Positions 44,775 to 59,184 of a stretch of DNA of 64,000 nucleotides are shown piece after piece (positions within the stretch are counted from its first letter, which is position 1; each line of letters opens with the position of its first letter). Both the position numbers and the translations under genes were made by a program. Source of the DNA: Meloidogyne chitwoodi. Lineage: Eukaryota; Nematoda; Chromadorea; Rhabditida; Meloidogynidae. The notes beneath the pieces were generated by a model, which worked only from the letters and a program-made list of their open reading frames with translations, did not search any database and was not told the origin of the DNA. The stretch lies in assembly GCA_015183035.1 (NCBI GenBank), contig JACZZP010000010.1:1488001-1552000 (forward strand). The letters run 5' to 3'.

Positions 44775-46053
44775 ATGGCTACCAGTCTCGATTTCAAGGG
44801 TAATTTTATAAATAATTATTTTTACTCCTCAAAATCTTAATTCTTTTATTTTTCCAATTTAAGATTTTTCAGAACCCATAGATCCTTCATCTGCTACTTC
44901 TGTATGTTATAATTATTAATTTGCCTATGTAAACTTTTAGCAATCTATGACCGGAACATTGCTTGATGGCCCTATAAACCAAAAGGAGAACTCTTCTGAA
45001 AGTGATAATTCTAATAAATCCAACTTTTTTTCCATTGCATATTACCAACGATTTTTTGATGTTGATGAAGAAACGGTTTTTTATATTTTTATTTTTGAAC
45101 TTTATTGCTAATGTGTTTTATTTTAATCGTGACAGGTTTTCACTCGAATTCTTAACAGTGCTATTCCACGTCGTACTGGAAATTTTATCACAGATTTTGT
45201 TCAGCCACTTCCTGATCTATGGGGACCTTTTTGGATTTCTGTTACGCTTGTCTTCTCAATTGCGATTGTTGGGAATTTTGCCACATTTTTAAATGTTTAT
45301 GGGAATAGTGAAAAAGAATTTCAAAGTGATTTTAGTTTTGGTATTTATTTTTGATTTTTTAAAATAAAAAAAGTTATTAATTATTAAATAAAGTAACCGG
45401 TGCAACATCTCTTATATTTGGCTATGTTCTTCTCCTTCCATTTGCTATTTATACATATCTTTGGTATCATCGGGCCGTCGTACTTCAATATTCATTTTTT
45501 GACATTCTTTGTGCTTATGGGTACTCGCTTAGGTTTAAATTTTTATTTTTAATTTAAAAAATTTATTATTTTTATTTTAGCTTATTTGTCCCAGTTTCGG
45601 TATAAAATTTTTAATGATAATTTAAATGCGATTTAAACATTTTTTTAGATCCTTTGCCCTTTAATTTATTTAAATTGGGCACGATGGGCTCTTCTTATTT
45701 TTGCTGCTGCCTTAAGTGGTTCTGTTTTAATTATAGCTATTTGGGCAATGGTTAAGGATGATCCGAATCGATTAGTAAGCTTTTTTTTAAATTTATTTTT
45801 TAACTATTCTAATTAAAATTTAGCATTCTTTTGGGCTTTGTTTTTTTGTTTTTGCTGCTCATGCATATTTGGCTATTTTCTTGGAGGTTAAAAAATAGTA
45901 TATTTAATTTTAAAATTATTCTTTAAATTAAAGACAGTCTTTTTTGAAATTGATAGCTTTGCTAGTCCCGGTTATGAACCTGTTATTAAAAATATTACTG
46001 AGATTATTCATCACACTACTCCGCAACCACATACAAACAGTACATCGAGTTAA
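44775..46053 (+). CDS. Yip1-family Golgi membrane protein (YIPF1/YIPF2-like)
   Basis: Starts MATSLDFKG at 44775 and ends NSTSS at 46053, with about seven short exons. The cytosolic N-terminus contains FFSIAYYQRFFDVDEE and ILNSAIPRRTGNFITDFVQPLPDLWGPFW, the signature before the Yip1 domain. Five hydrophobic segments follow (VTLVFSIAIVGNF, GYVLLPFAIYTYLWY, ILCPLIY region, LLIFAAALSGSVLI, FVFAAHAYLAIFL). The family acts in ER-Golgi trafficking with Rab GTPases. Confidence 0.85.
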
Positions 46054-49000
46054 AAATAAAATAAATAAATGTGTTAATTAATTATATATATTTTTATTAT
46101 AAATTTATAAAAGTGATAGTCCTTTTATGATTTTATATTTTTATTATAATTTTATAATAAAAATTACCTAATTTTAATGTTTTTCTTTATTTTTAAAATA
46201 AAATATTTAGAATTAATTTTTTAATATTATTATATTTAAATAATTTGTGATAACATTGTTTGACTCTTTTTGATTAGTTAATAAATTAAATTTTTTCACA
46301 AATGTTTTTCTTTAACATAAATAAATGATTAATTTTTTTTTAAATTTAATTTTTAAATTACTAATATTTTATAGCAGTCTTAATTTAAGGCCCCAACATG
46401 CTTAAACAATTTTTTTAGTTTAAGTAATTTCTTATGTATAAGTATATATTTCTATTATTTTTTGTTTTATTTTTAGTTTGTTTGCTTTTTTAGTTTTATC
46501 TTTTGTTTTTATTATTTTTTTTTAAATTTTCTTGTAAATCTTTTGTTTTTGCCATTCATGCATTTTTAAATATAATAAATTAAAAAAAGAATATATTATT
46601 TGAATAACCTTTTTTTTAATTTTTAATTTGATTTGTTTTTCCATTTCTTTTTTTATTTTTTCTAATTGGATTAATTCTTTTTCTTTTTTTTGATAATTAA
46701 GTAAATTATTTGCCCTTTTATTGTCTGAATTAAATAATTATTTAAATGAGAATATTCAAAGAAATATTAATATTTTATTAATTGTTTTGACATAAATAAT
46801 TAAATGTTTTTTTTAATTATTAATGTATTTTTTCCTTTTTAATCTTTTCTTTTAAATAAAATTTAAATTTAACAAAATAAAATTCAAATTAATTTCCTTT
46901 TTTTAATTATTAAGAGGGGATATTCATTTCTTTCCCTTTCATTCTTATATCAGATTTCCTTCTCACTTTCACAAGCATTCCGATAAAAAAAACAAACAAA
47001 CAAATAATATTGTTGCTCAATTTCATTCAAATATATTTTTTAGTTTCTTTTTTTAAAAAAATATATTTTCTTTTAATCTTTTTTTTCCTTAAGAATATTT
47101 TTAATGGACAATAGAATTTGAAACGCGCAGTAAAAGTGAGTGAAGCCTTTTTTAATATATAAAAATATATATTAATATTGACAGTTAACAAATGAACGCT
47201 TTATATTATTTTTTTCTTATTATTTTTTTTCAATGCTTCTTAATATTAATAAAGTGGTGAAGTCATTTTTTCCTTCTTTTTATTGTTTTTTAGCTAATAA
47301 TTTTGTGGAGGATATATTGACATCTTCTTCTCTTACCCCATTTTCCATAATCTATTTATTCATTATAAGGAAAAAAATTTTAACTTAAAATGTAATAAAA
47401 AATAAATATACGTCATCATCTTCTCTTATTTTTGAAGAAAATTTCTTTTTAAATCTTCCCACACTTTTGTAATATTAAATTTCTTTTTTAAATTTTTATT
47501 GTTCTTTAGTCTTTTTTGCATTTATCTTTTGAGTCAAAAAGTTTTAAACTTTTTTTTTAATTACAATTTTGTTTTTTATTTGCAAATTATTTACAAAGTA
47601 AGGAAACTTTTTAAATAAAATATTTTTTATTTTTTTTAATCATCATTCAAATTTAATAAATAAAAAAATATATTTTGTTTTTTCTTTTATTTTTTAAAAT
47701 TTAACACAAGGATTAATAAGGAATAAATAAAAGCTCTTAAAAATGATTGTCTAGTAAAGTCATAGAGTTGTTGAAAATAAAAAATTAAAAGAAAATAAAA
47801 GTCTTCAATATTTTTTTAAAATTAATATATTATTTTTTAATTTTTCTTTAATTTCTTCTTTACCTTTTAAATATATTTGTATTAATTAACTCCTTTCTTT
47901 ATAGGTAAAACACTTAATTACCAAAATACCTTATACACATTAAAATAAAAATTCCGTTCATGGTCTTCGCACAAATTTGGATCTACGGGGATGTTTTTTA
48001 CTTAACCATTTTCCTTTTATCCGATCGAATTTATTCTAATGTAAATAAGGTATTTTATTTTGGTCATGAGGTATTTTGTCTTTAAAGTGTTTTGCCCTGA
48101 CACGTTTCTTTAGTAATCTTAAAAAAAGACAATTAGTTTTTTTTCATTCATCCAATCCCCCAAATTGGTCCAAATTGACGCCTTCTTAATATATAATATA
48201 ATGCCAAATATATAAAAATAAAGTTATTTTGGCAATAAAAAAAGTTAAAGTTTTTAATTTATTTGTTTTTACAAAAAAAAAAGAAATAAAATCAATTTTT
48301 ATTTTTAACTTTTAATTGTTTTTTTCTTCAAATATATATTATAATTTAAATAAATAATATTTTTAATTTTAAAATGTCACAAGTTAAAAAAATTTAATTT
48401 TCTTGACCAAATTTATATTAATTAAACACACCTGGCTTTTTTATTTTATTAAATTATAATTTTAAAAAATTGAATTTTTGTCAGAAAATGTTTTTGGTAA
48501 TGTCAAAATTAAATATTAATTAAAATAAATATTTAAATATTATTTTAATAAATTTAAATTTTTAAAGCCTAATTATGCTAATATACTTAAATATCTCTTA
48601 TTTTCAATTTATCTGCTTAATTTATTTAATTTTAAAATTAATTTGTAAAAAAAGTTTTATTAAAATCGCGTGAGTTTTTATTTTTTTAATAATTTTATAA
48701 AATTTAGATTTAAATAAATATTAATTTTTTATAAGGCATTGACATTTTCCTTCTTTTTTTTTCTTTATTTTTAGGTTTTAATAAAGTCAAGCCAATAGGT
48801 AACCTTTTTTAAAGAATAAATTTTCACACACGCGCATATTCAATTGTGTTTTTTTTAATACAAAGAATTAATATATTCCCCTAAAAATTTTTTTTATTTT
48901 TTTTTATTCCAGGTGTTGTTATATGGCACGCGAAAATTCTTAAAAAAAATATTAAGCAAAATTATTTTTTTTTTTTTCGTTTTTTAAATTAATTAATTAT

Positions 49001-51070
49001 TTCTTATTTAAATATTTAATATTAAAATTTTTAGAAACATTTATATTTTATAAAAAATTAAATTTATTGTAAATATTTTTTTAAATAAGCCAAACTTATT
49101 TTTTCTATTAAAATTTAATTATTAAAAAATATATATATTAAACTTTAAATTACTCAATTAATTATTTAATTTATTTTTAAATATTATTTGACTTAAAAAT
49201 AATTAAATAATTTATATATTTTGTCATTTTTAATAAGAAATTAAAAATTTATTCCCATATTTTTTTATTAATATAATTGGTATTTTACACGAAATTAATA
49301 AACTTTTTTTAATAAAAAAAGGAAGAAAATTTTGTATGATTTATGGGAATTATTTTTAAATAATTTTAAGAGATATCATTTTATTGGTATTTATTTAATA
49401 TATATTTAATATTATTCTTTAAGTTTATTATCCAATTAATTATTTTTAGTTTTTTTTAATTTTTACAAATTTTAGTGATTTCATAATTTTCTAAAAAATA
49501 TTTATATTTGCTAAAACAATAATAATAAAAGAAACAAATAAAATTATGATGTAAATTATATTTAAAAATTCAAAAAAAATACAAAAATTAAATAATAACT
49601 AAAAAAAAGATAAAAACACAAAAAATAATGCCAAAAATGGAAAGAAAAATAAAATAAAAAAAGAATAACAATTAAATTATTTTTATTAAATATAAATAAT
49701 TTAATATATTTTTTTTAATTTTAATAAATTATTATTTTTTATCTAAAATATTTTTAAATTTTATTTTTAATATTTAAAACGAATATATTTTTTATTTAAA
49801 TATCAAAAATATTTTATTTTATATTCTCAAGGGGAATTAATTAAATATTTATTTAATAAAATATTAATTTTTATTTATTTAATTTTTTAATTAAATAATT
49901 TTTTTTATTGATTTAAAAATATAAAAACAAAATTAAAAAATTTTTTTAAATTTAATTTTTAATTATAATTTTATTTTTTTAAACTCTTTGGTCTTTTTTT
50001 TAATAATTATTAAAGATATCTGCTCAGTTTTGATAAAAAAGCAAACAAACATTTCCATAAAAGGAAATATACAAATATTAAAATATTTTTTAAAAATAAA
50101 TTCATCATTTACTTATTAATTATTATTTTTAAAATATATATTTTTATTTATTTTAAATATTTGCAACATTTTATTTTATATTTTTTTTATATTTTTATTA
50201 AAAAAAATAAATAAAATGGCAACATAATTTAATTTCTAAAAATTAAATTTCAATTTATTTTCTATAAAAATTAAATAAATAAAACTTTATTTGCCTCAGG
50301 AGGATTTAAAATAATTTAAATATTATTTAATTTAAATTTTTTATATTTATTTATTTTTATATAAAACTTTTTTTTTAATTTTTATTAAAAAAATAATAAT
50401 TATTTATTATATTTTTTGTCATCAGATCATTTAGTCATTTAATAATAAATAAATATTATTATTTCTTTAAATATAGAATATAAATTATTTAAATATATTT
50501 GTTTTTATTAGCTTTTCTTTTTTTCTAAATATTATTTTTTAAATATATTTATTTATTTATTAATTATTAAAATAATATATTTTTATACTTAAAAAGAAAA
50601 TATTAAACAAAAATTAATTTTTGTTTAAAAACTTTATTTTTAATTATTAAGTACAATAATTAAATTGAATATTTAAAATATTAATCCTCATTATTTATTT
50701 TAATTTTATTTGTTTTGTTTTATTATATTTTGAGCTTTAAGAACTTTTAAAATTTATTTAATAATTTTAAAATTATTATTTTAATATTAATAATAATTTT
50801 ATTTATTTAATATATTTTTTTTACTTTTTTATTAAATATTTTGTTAATTAAATTTATATTATTTTCATTTACTTCCATGTCACACCCAAGAATAATTTTT
50901 TAAATTAAATCATAAATAATATCTCTCTTTTTTACTTAAAAAAAACATTTTTTATATTTATGAATATTTATTTTTTTTAAAAATATTAAAATTAATTTTA
51001 TTTTATTTTATTTAAAAAAAGAATATATTTAGATTATAATTTTTATTTTTAATTAATTTACTTTAAAATA
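46054..51070. other. 5-kb AT-rich gene desert
   Basis: No coding region is supported on either strand. It consists of A/T homopolymers, TTTAAATAAA-like runs and polypyrimidine stretches. One less AT-rich island at about 47930-48190 (GGTCTTCGCACAAATTTGGA) shows no ORF. It presumably holds the GPCR regulatory region. Confidence 0.4.
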
Positions 51071-53151
51071 ATGTATAGTAAAGAGACTGGACAAATTTCT
51101 TTTATTTCTTCTTCTATTGAAAATAATAATAATTCAAGTAATAATGAAAATGATTTAGATGATTGTTCTGTTGATATATTCCCAGATAGAAGATGGTTAA
51201 TTTTATTATTATTATTTTTTAAATATTTTTTAATTTTAAGGTATTTAGTTGCAGTTGCAGGAACATCATTAAGGTTAAGAGTTTAAAATTTATTTAATTT
51301 AAAAATTTTTTAGTTTAATTTCTCTTGTTTGCAATGTATTAATTGCTTGTGTTTTATTACGACCTCGAAATTCACATTTTTTCTTTCTTGGACTTTTAGC
51401 TGTTTCTGATGCATTTTTATCAGCTTGTTATGGACCTGTTATTGGTTTATAATTAAATAAATAAATATAAAATAATATTTAAGCTATGGATATAATTAAA
51501 AATCGAATACAATTACTTTGGTTAACAAAACTTTGGTGGAGTTATGTTGGACCACTTTTAGCTCTTTGTCATGTTTCTATGACATTTTCATGTTTTAGTT
51601 AGTAAATTATTTTAAATTAAATATAATTTATTTTTTAAAGTGATTATTCTTGGAACTATTGAACGTTTTCTTATAACATTAAAATCTTCTTTTCTTATTT
51701 GTTTTCGAACAAATCGTGGTCCTTTAGCTTTAGGAATGTTTTTAGTAGCTCTTTTACTTAGAGGAACAGCAATATTTGAAGTTGAAATAATTAAAAATGG
51801 AAATTGTACAGGATTAAGTCAATATGAACCTAACCTTACAACTTTAACTAAAAGCTGGTTTTATGGAACAATTTTTAGATTTTATATTAGAACAATTGCA
51901 ACTGTATTTGTGCCTTTCTTTTTACTTGCATATTTAAATGCAAGAATTGGTTAACATTTTTTTAAATAAAAAAAGATAAAATAATATAAAATGGAGATTT
52001 TTAAAAAGAAAATTAAATTAAATAATTTACTTTTTATTTTATTTTTTTTTTAGTTTTAATATTACGACGTCAAAAACGTTCAGCTGTAATGTTTCGATTT
52101 GGAAGTGCTTATGACCATAAAGTTGTATTTTTTAATTTTAAAATTAATTAAAATTTAATAAAATATTTTTAAAGCTTCGTGTTCGTTCAGCTACTCGTTT
52201 ATTACTTTTAATTGTTTGTTCTTATTTACTGGCTAATTTTCCTAATGTAGCAATTACTGCTTGGGAATATTTAGATTTAGATTCAACACAAAGCGAAAAT
52301 TTTTATATTGTTTGATTTTTATTATTATTATTTAAATTAATAATTTAATTTAAAATTTATTTATATTTTTATAATTAAATAATATTATTTTTAGATATAC
52401 GAAACATTAACAGATGTAAGTTATAATTTATATTTTATTTATTTATTATGCTTATTTAATTAAATTATTTAAATTATTTAAAAAAATAAATATTTAAGAT
52501 AATTTCAATGTTATATGTACTAAGTTGTGCTTCTCGTCTTTTAATTTATTTAAGTTGTAATGAAGAAATTCGAAGTGCATTTTATGACTTTCTTTGTACT
52601 AATTGGATATGTAGAAAAGAAAGAAATGGAATTGAATATGAATATGATGAAAATAATGAAAATTCAAGTAGCAAAGAAAGAATTGTTTTAAATAGAAATG
52701 GATCAACACAATATAATACACCTATAAGACAATGTTCTTATAGGTAATTATTTAATTAATTAATTAAATTAAAACATTTTTATTAGATCATTTAGAGGAG
52801 ATTGGTCTATTGGTGATTTTCCTCCTATAGGGACTGATTTTGATCGTGTAGTTGTTGCTATGGCACTTTCTAGAGTTTCTTCTTTAACAAGTAATAAACA
52901 ACTAAATGAAGGACTAAAAATTAATAATGAAGAAAAAAATGATGAAAAAGAGCAAAAATTACCTCTAAGAAGACATTATTCATCTAGAAGACTAATTTCG
53001 TCAAGAAGAGGAAGAAAAGAGTAAAAACATTTTTTTAATATATTAATTAATTATTTTTAATTTTAGAAATGGTACTTCTTATACAGTCAATAATAATAAA
53101 TATTGTCAAAATATTCAAAACAAAGAACAACAACAAAATGATTTAAAATAA
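51071..53151 (+). CDS. Rhodopsin-type GPCR, peptide-receptor-like
   Basis: Multi-exon from ATG 51071 to TAA 53149-53151. It has an Asn/Ser-rich extracellular N-terminus and seven hydrophobic segments: VAVAGTSLSLISLVCNVLI (TM1), FFLGLLAVSDAFL (TM2), LALCHVSMTFSCFVIILGTIERF (TM3 with an ERF instead of DRY), ALGMFLVALLLRG (TM4), IATVFVPFFLLAYLNARI (TM5), TRLLLLIVCSYLLANFPNV (TM6), ISMLYVLSCASRLLIYLSCN (TM7). The layout resembles nematode FMRFamide-receptor-like GPCRs. The ligand is unknown. The long C-tail is Arg/Ser-rich. Confidence 0.8.
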
Positions 53152-53464
53152 AATAAAAACAATTTTAAATAAAAATTATCTCAAAATTCCGTCCTAATAT
53201 TTTATTTATTTTTTTTTTGTTATATAAAATAATTTATATTTTTAAGTTTAGATATATTTATACTTTATTATTTAAAAAAATACAAGTGTGAATAATAATA
53301 TAATTATTTTGAGTAAGAATTCAACGAAATGAGCAACAAATGAGATTATTATTATACAAATATATTTATAGGGAACAAAATTAAGTCAGAGATTATACAT
53401 ATAATTATTAGAGAAAGGAAATATTATTTTATAGAGAATGTGTTATGATTCACTTATATCTCAT

Positions 53465-55211
53465 TTATTTGCTCTTATCTTCTTCTTCCTCATTATTATT
53501 ATTGTTGATAATGCCTCCAGTACCATGCTCGAAGAGTTCACGAGTTCGATCGAAGCGCTCAGACTGAGAAGGAAATTGCATTTTGAGGGCCAGTTGCTGC
53601 GTTGAGACAAAGTTATTGTCACCATCGGTTGTTGTAGTCATTTGCTCACAAGGTTGCGGCGTAGTAGCATTTTTATGTTGCTTATCTTCATTATCGTCAT
53701 TGCTGTCCTCATTCTCCTTTTTGTTAAGTTCCTCGCATGTTGTTGTCTCTTTTACTCCGTGCTGACCGACAATTCGCATCTGATCAAGAGCTGATTGAAC
53801 AATATGCTCCTATAAATAAATTAAAAACATTTTTTTAATTTATAAAGTTTACTTTTCTACGAAGATCAATCCCCTCATTGTCCTTTTGGCAACCCAGCTT
53901 TGGAACGCTATCCTCCTGTGTCAATTCGTTGTTAGAATATTCTCCTTCTTCTAACGCAGTTCCAGACTCTGGTGCCTCGAATATAGTATTCAGGTCTGAG
54001 AAAGTGACGCGGCGGCGCAAAGAACTGGCATTGCTAAATAAGTCTTCTGGATATTCATTTTCTTGTTGTTGCTGTTCGTTCTCTGGCGGGAAGTTCAGCA
54101 TCAAGGCTTTCTCAAGAGGATAAGGGATTTCTTCCAAATCTTTTTGATATGCATGTTCCTCGTTGACAGTAGATTGTGTTTGCTCTTCTTGCCCGTTATC
54201 ACTATTGAAGCTCTGATCACGATGAATCAGATCTAATAATTCAGCTTCAACCATTGAATATTCTCCTTCAAATTATTTAAATAAAACGTAAAAGTAACTC
54301 TCACCAGTGAATGATCCTTCTTCTGCTGTTTGATGCGTCTCAGTGTCTGTTGTAGGTGCAAATCCAGAAGTACCAACTGAGCCAATATCAAAAGCCTTTT
54401 CGACACAGGTGGAAATCTAAAAACTACTTAATTAATTAAAAAACTCAAAAATAAGTATGCCTGTGAATGCTCCGCAAACATAGTTTGAGTACTATTATCA
54501 TGAGTACTGTTCTCGTAGCATGTCGCTGACTTATCACGCCAATGACAAAGGCCATTAGTTACCTCTGCTTTGCCACTCACAGCTTTCAATATCGCGCTTC
54601 CCCAGTCTAGAACTAGAGATTCTGGAAGTCGAATTTTCACTGAACCAAATTGCCATTCCACGTGAACATTGCAGATTCGTTCCATCGTTTTAGATAGTTT
54701 CTTCTGTAATTAAAAGTAAAGAACTATTATATTTTGTTACTTTACCTTTTGCTGTTTGCACTTAAACACAACACGTGTAGCTTTGTTCAGATTAACAGCA
54801 AAACCTTCATGCTTCCAATTGTCCGTATATATGACCAAATGACCTTGTCTGCTCATAACACAAGTGTATAGGTCGTGGGAGACGTAACGCTCGAATTGGA
54901 AGAAAACTCGACGCTTGATTTTCACATCTAACGAGGCAAACCGGAATGAGCAGCGATCTACAACGCGTTTCCACACATTCAAGGGTGGCAAAATGACCTT
55001 CTAAAAATTGTTTTAAATTATACCAAACATAAGTATTATGTAAACTTGCCTTGGTGAAGTCATGTTGAATTCGAATGACGAACATTTCAACTTCGAACGG
55101 TCGAATTTCTGTAGCCTGATTACTTAGAGGTAAAAGGATCTGTCGATTGATCCAGTAGTACTTATCCATAGGTGACACGCCAGCCATGTGAGATTGTTGT
55201 GAGATTGACAT
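53465..55211 (-). CDS. Unknown protein with acidic low-complexity C-terminus
   Basis: Exons begin at ATG 55211. Exon 1 (55211-55050) joins exon 2 (from 55000) by a GC-AG intron with AAG/GCAAGT donor. Exon 2 encodes PPLNVWKRVVDRCSFRFASLDVKIKRRVFFQFERY; later exons encode VEWQFGSVKIRLPESLVLDW, then a Gln/Glu/Asn-rich region (53835-54254) and a C-terminal segment ending EEEEDKSK. Base composition is clearly less AT-rich than its neighbours. The N-terminal half looks globular (beta-rich); no family recognised. Confidence 0.6.
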
Positions 55212-55911
55212 CTTTAAGCGCTAATGACAAAAAGAAAGTTTAAACTTTGAAAAAATGTTTTTTATGCTTTTATATATTAATAAAAAGGCTGATTAAAAAT
55301 TAGACATGTTTTGTGCTTTAACATAGTAACATGCAATCTACTTGTACTTAGCTCTACTTACAGTAGAAAGGAACAGTGAAAATTGTTTATTTTTTTCCAG
55401 AGTTGGATAGCCCGAAACCCGGGACAATTTATCATATCGCTAAAATTAAATATTAACCAGGATACTATAACTTATAGGTTAAGGTTTAATTTCTACCATT
55501 ACCATGTTGAAGTATAACTTGGTGGGAATGCTTATTTTATGCTTTTTCTCAAATAAATTACGTCAAAAATTTAAAAATGTCTAAATTTATTAAAAATTTA
55601 ATCATTCAAAAATTTTTCACAAAATTTGAATAATCTTTTTTAAAAATTATTTAGTTTTTTTTTATTTAGTTCAGCAGTTATTTTAAAAATACACAACTTT
55701 TTGAAAATTTAAGCAAATTAGATAATTAATTATTCTATGACCGTAGAATACTGTATCTGTTAAAATATTTTATTTAAATTCGGGAGACTCTAATACCTTC
55801 TAATTTTTCTCTCTTTTATTCTATTTTCTCGTCTCTTTCTTTTCATTTTTATTATTTAGCAGTGATTTTTTTAATAATAAAATTTTTTTGAGAATTTTTG
55901 TGTTGATAAAA
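55212..55911. other. Intergenic region between divergent genes
   Basis: AT-rich, no ORF; probably a bidirectional promoter for the unknown gene and FAM50. Confidence 0.3.
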
Positions 55912-57408
55912 ATGTCGCAGGCTGATTCTGGAAGATTGATTCATCTAGAAAAAAGGCGTGAACGTTCAAAAGAAGATATTGATAAATTACGATTAAGATT
56001 AGAAGAAGAAAAGAAATCTTGTTAGTCCTGGGGAATATTATAATTTTATATAAAATTTATTTTTAGTTGCTGCTGGTATTTCAAGTAAATTTACAACAAA
56101 TATCGATCAAATTGAAGAGAAGTTTAAGGCTAGCACTGTTGGACTAGTAACTCTTGATGAAGTTAAAGAAAGACAAAATGAAATTTATTCTCTTAATAAT
56201 AATAAAGAGTTTAGTTTTAAATGATTAATTAAAATTATATTTTTATTATTTTAGTTTATTAAAAGGAAATGATATTTGTGAACAAAAACCAAAATTCGAT
56301 AGAGTTGTCCAGGCATTATTTGATATTTTAAAAATATTTTTTTATTTAATATTTAGAAAAGAGTGTTGTCATTTAATTTTGACGGTGAAGATGATGGCGA
56401 ACAATCAGTTGTTATAATAAAGAAACGATTAGGAATGGATCCAACCGTTGATACTTCATTCTTACCTGATAGAGAACGAGATGAACAAATTCAAAGGTTT
56501 GTAAAATTTAACGTCTGATATGGATCATTTAGTGATTGACTTGGTCCAAGTTTATGAGCTCCAGATATTTTCTTACAAGACTTTTTATAGATTCGTTGCT
56601 TATGTTAGTATCTAGTAGGCTTAAGCAATATGCAAGGCACTTTTCTTTTTAATTTTGTATCTGATAAGCTTTGTTTAATTTTTAAATTAAAGTTAACATT
56701 TAAAGAGAACGTGAACGTATTGGCGCTGAATGGTTAGAAATACAGGAAAGGGAGAAAAATGAAGAAATTATGATTGCTTTTTGTTATTGGGATGGTTCTT
56801 CACATCGTCGAGATTTTAAAACAAAAAAAGGAACTACAATAGCACAATTTCTTCAAAAAGCTTTGGATGTTTGTTTTTTTAATATATTTTTTATAAATTT
56901 AATCAAAAAATTAATTTCAGTTATTTCGTAAAGAGTTTTTGGAGTTAAAATTATCTACAGTGGAGAATCTGGTAAGAAAAATATTAATATACTTTAATAA
57001 ATTTAAATCTTTAGATGTTCATCAAAGAAGATTTGATTATACCTCATTTTTACACGTAAACTTTATTTTTAAATTAAAAATGGATGTGATCTATTTAGAT
57101 TTCAAGATTTTATTAAAACAAAACAGATGGGAAAGACTGGACCTTTATGGCAATTTGAGTCTGTTGGTGAAATTCGAGTAAGACAAGATGCAGCTTTAGA
57201 TGTTGGAGAAAGTCATCCAGTGAAGGTTTTTTTAATTTTAAGCATTAAATAGTCTCAAAAGTTTTTATAAAAATTTTCTAAATTAAATTAGGTTGTTCTT
57301 CGTTCTTGGTATGAAAAGAACAAGCATATTTATCCAGCATCGCGTTGGGAACCTTTTGTGCCAGGAAAAGTTTATAAAAGAACAATTGATGATTTAAATA
57401 CCATTTAA
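55912..57408 (+). CDS. FAM50: FAM50/XAP5 family nuclear protein
   Basis: Multi-exon, ATG 55912, stop 57406-57408. The N-terminus ([56 protein letters not shown]) and the XAP5 domain ([67 protein letters not shown] with small differences) match the family closely and at full length. FAM50 proteins are nuclear and associate with the C-complex spliceosome. Confidence 0.92.
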
Positions 57409-57682
57409 ATATTTTTATAAATTTTGGAATATTTTTTATTGTACATTAATATTTGAGTTTAAAAGGAAATTTTAAAATATAAGTATCCTTGTTTCGCTGA
57501 TCTAGTTTTTTTTATTATTTTTGCATAAAATTATAACTGAGTTTGTGTAATGACGTTTCATCTAGAACGTTATCCACGTTGTTATTTATTTATATTTATT
57601 TTTCTTAAATAAAATTTTGTGCATAAACAAGTTTTAGTTTTATAAAGACTAATTTTCCTTTTTTACTTTTTAGAATTATTAA

Positions 57683-59184
57683 ATGACAGCTAGTAATTCA
57701 TTCTTCAATTTAATTTGTTTATTCTTTATTATCTCGACATTCTCATCGACAAATGTAATTTTAAATCTGTTTTGATTAAAAATATTTTTAACAAATTTTA
57801 GGCGAATTTTGAAGATACTCGTTGTCGATGTACTTGCCCTAGCACTGAATATTTTGCTCCAAAAGGCACAAATCATTCACAACATTATCGGCGTTATTAT
57901 ACAAAAACAAATTTGGAATCAGCAAATTGGTTATTTTAAATTAAATAATTGATCAAATAGAGTAATTGAGTTTTTGCAGTAATGCACAGACTGTTGTAAA
58001 AAAAGATGTTCAGTCAATTGTAGAGGAAGCACGACTTGATGCTTTTTTGGCTAATTGTAATTGTCGCTTTGAATCTAGGAATTCACTTTTATTGAAGGTT
58101 TTTTTGTATTTTTGTTAAAAAGAATTTTAACAAATAAAATTTTTAAAAATATTTTTGGTTTTAATTATTACAAATTGTTTTGAGTGATTAGGGTTAAGTT
58201 GATTCAAAAAAATGAGGCGAATTGTAGGGCAACTTATCAATTGTAGTATATTTATGATGAGTTAAATTTTTTATTTTTTACATTAAGGTTGTTGTTATGT
58301 TCGTCATTGCTGTTATTTTCATTCTTGGCTCCTACATGCTTTATTTGGGTGTTGTTGAGCCAATGGTGTTCCGTCAAAGGCAAACAAACTCTACTGCGTT
58401 TATTCCTTACAGTCGGCACACGGATGTTGATAGAGAGGACGTTGGTGATTTGAACACATTTTGGTTCCTTCAAGATTCGGATGAGGCCTCGGTGGTTGAT
58501 TCCGATGTCATGGATGATCAATCCATTATTGTTAGGCACTTTCCGTTCTTGTTTCCTTTAAAACTTAACTGGACCTTTAAAAAAAAATAAAGAAAGGTTT
58601 ATCATAAAACTAATTGTAAGTTTTCTCTTGAAATTTATCCAAAATTCATCCATTCGCGCGATGAACTCTTAAGGGATATCATTCATACGAAATTTTTCAT
58701 ATTGATGAGAGGAGGGAAACTTTAATATCAATTTTAACTTTAAATTTTAATTTTTAGGATGACAATATTTTTTCAAATACAATGGAAGGAGTGCCATCAG
58801 CTAATGAATTCTCAACAATTTCCTTAGAAGATAGACAACAAACACGTTCTCGCCACTCAGCAAATCTAACGACCATTAATAATACAGTTAAAGCTTCATT
58901 GCATGACAAAGTTATTGAAAAGGTTTTTAAAAATATTTTTATTTATTAAATTAATTATGAAGGTATGGTGAATCATTCATCAAAATTAATAAGAATAAAA
59001 ATAAAACAAAATTATGTAAATAAATTGTTTTGTGGGAATATTTAAAAAATGTTATTTCATATTTAACATAAAGTCAAAAATATTTTAAACAAAAATTTAG
59101 GTTACTGCTGAGAAAAATAAATGGAAAGTAGATGTAGAAGAACAACGTCGAAATGTGTTAGGAGAACATAGTGTTCTAAATTAA
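57683..59184 (+). CDS. TMEM9: TMEM9 family lysosomal membrane protein
   Basis: Multi-exon, ATG 57683, stop 59182-59184. A signal peptide (SFFNLICLFFIISTFSS) precedes a Cys-rich lumenal part (DTRCRCTCPS, LANCNCRFESRNS). One transmembrane helix (VVVMFVIAVIFILGSYMLYLGV) is followed by EPMVFRQRQ. The conserved tail includes EKVTAEKNKWKVDVEEQRRNVLGEHSVLN. The architecture equals human TMEM9, a late endosome/lysosome protein linked to CLC transporters and v-ATPase. The 58252-58590 region covers the helix exon. Confidence 0.88.

Noticed and set aside
46054..51070. RNA genes or small ORFs in the AT-rich desert
   Set aside because: I saw no convincing tRNA cloverleaf, rRNA or conserved coding pattern; only low-complexity sequence. 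A covariance-model scan (tRNAscan-SE, Infernal) would decide.
54807..55211. 134-codon frame reading through exon 1 of the minus-strand gene
   Set aside because: It continues only by reading through an intron; the downstream frame with the compact sequence needs the GC-AG splice.
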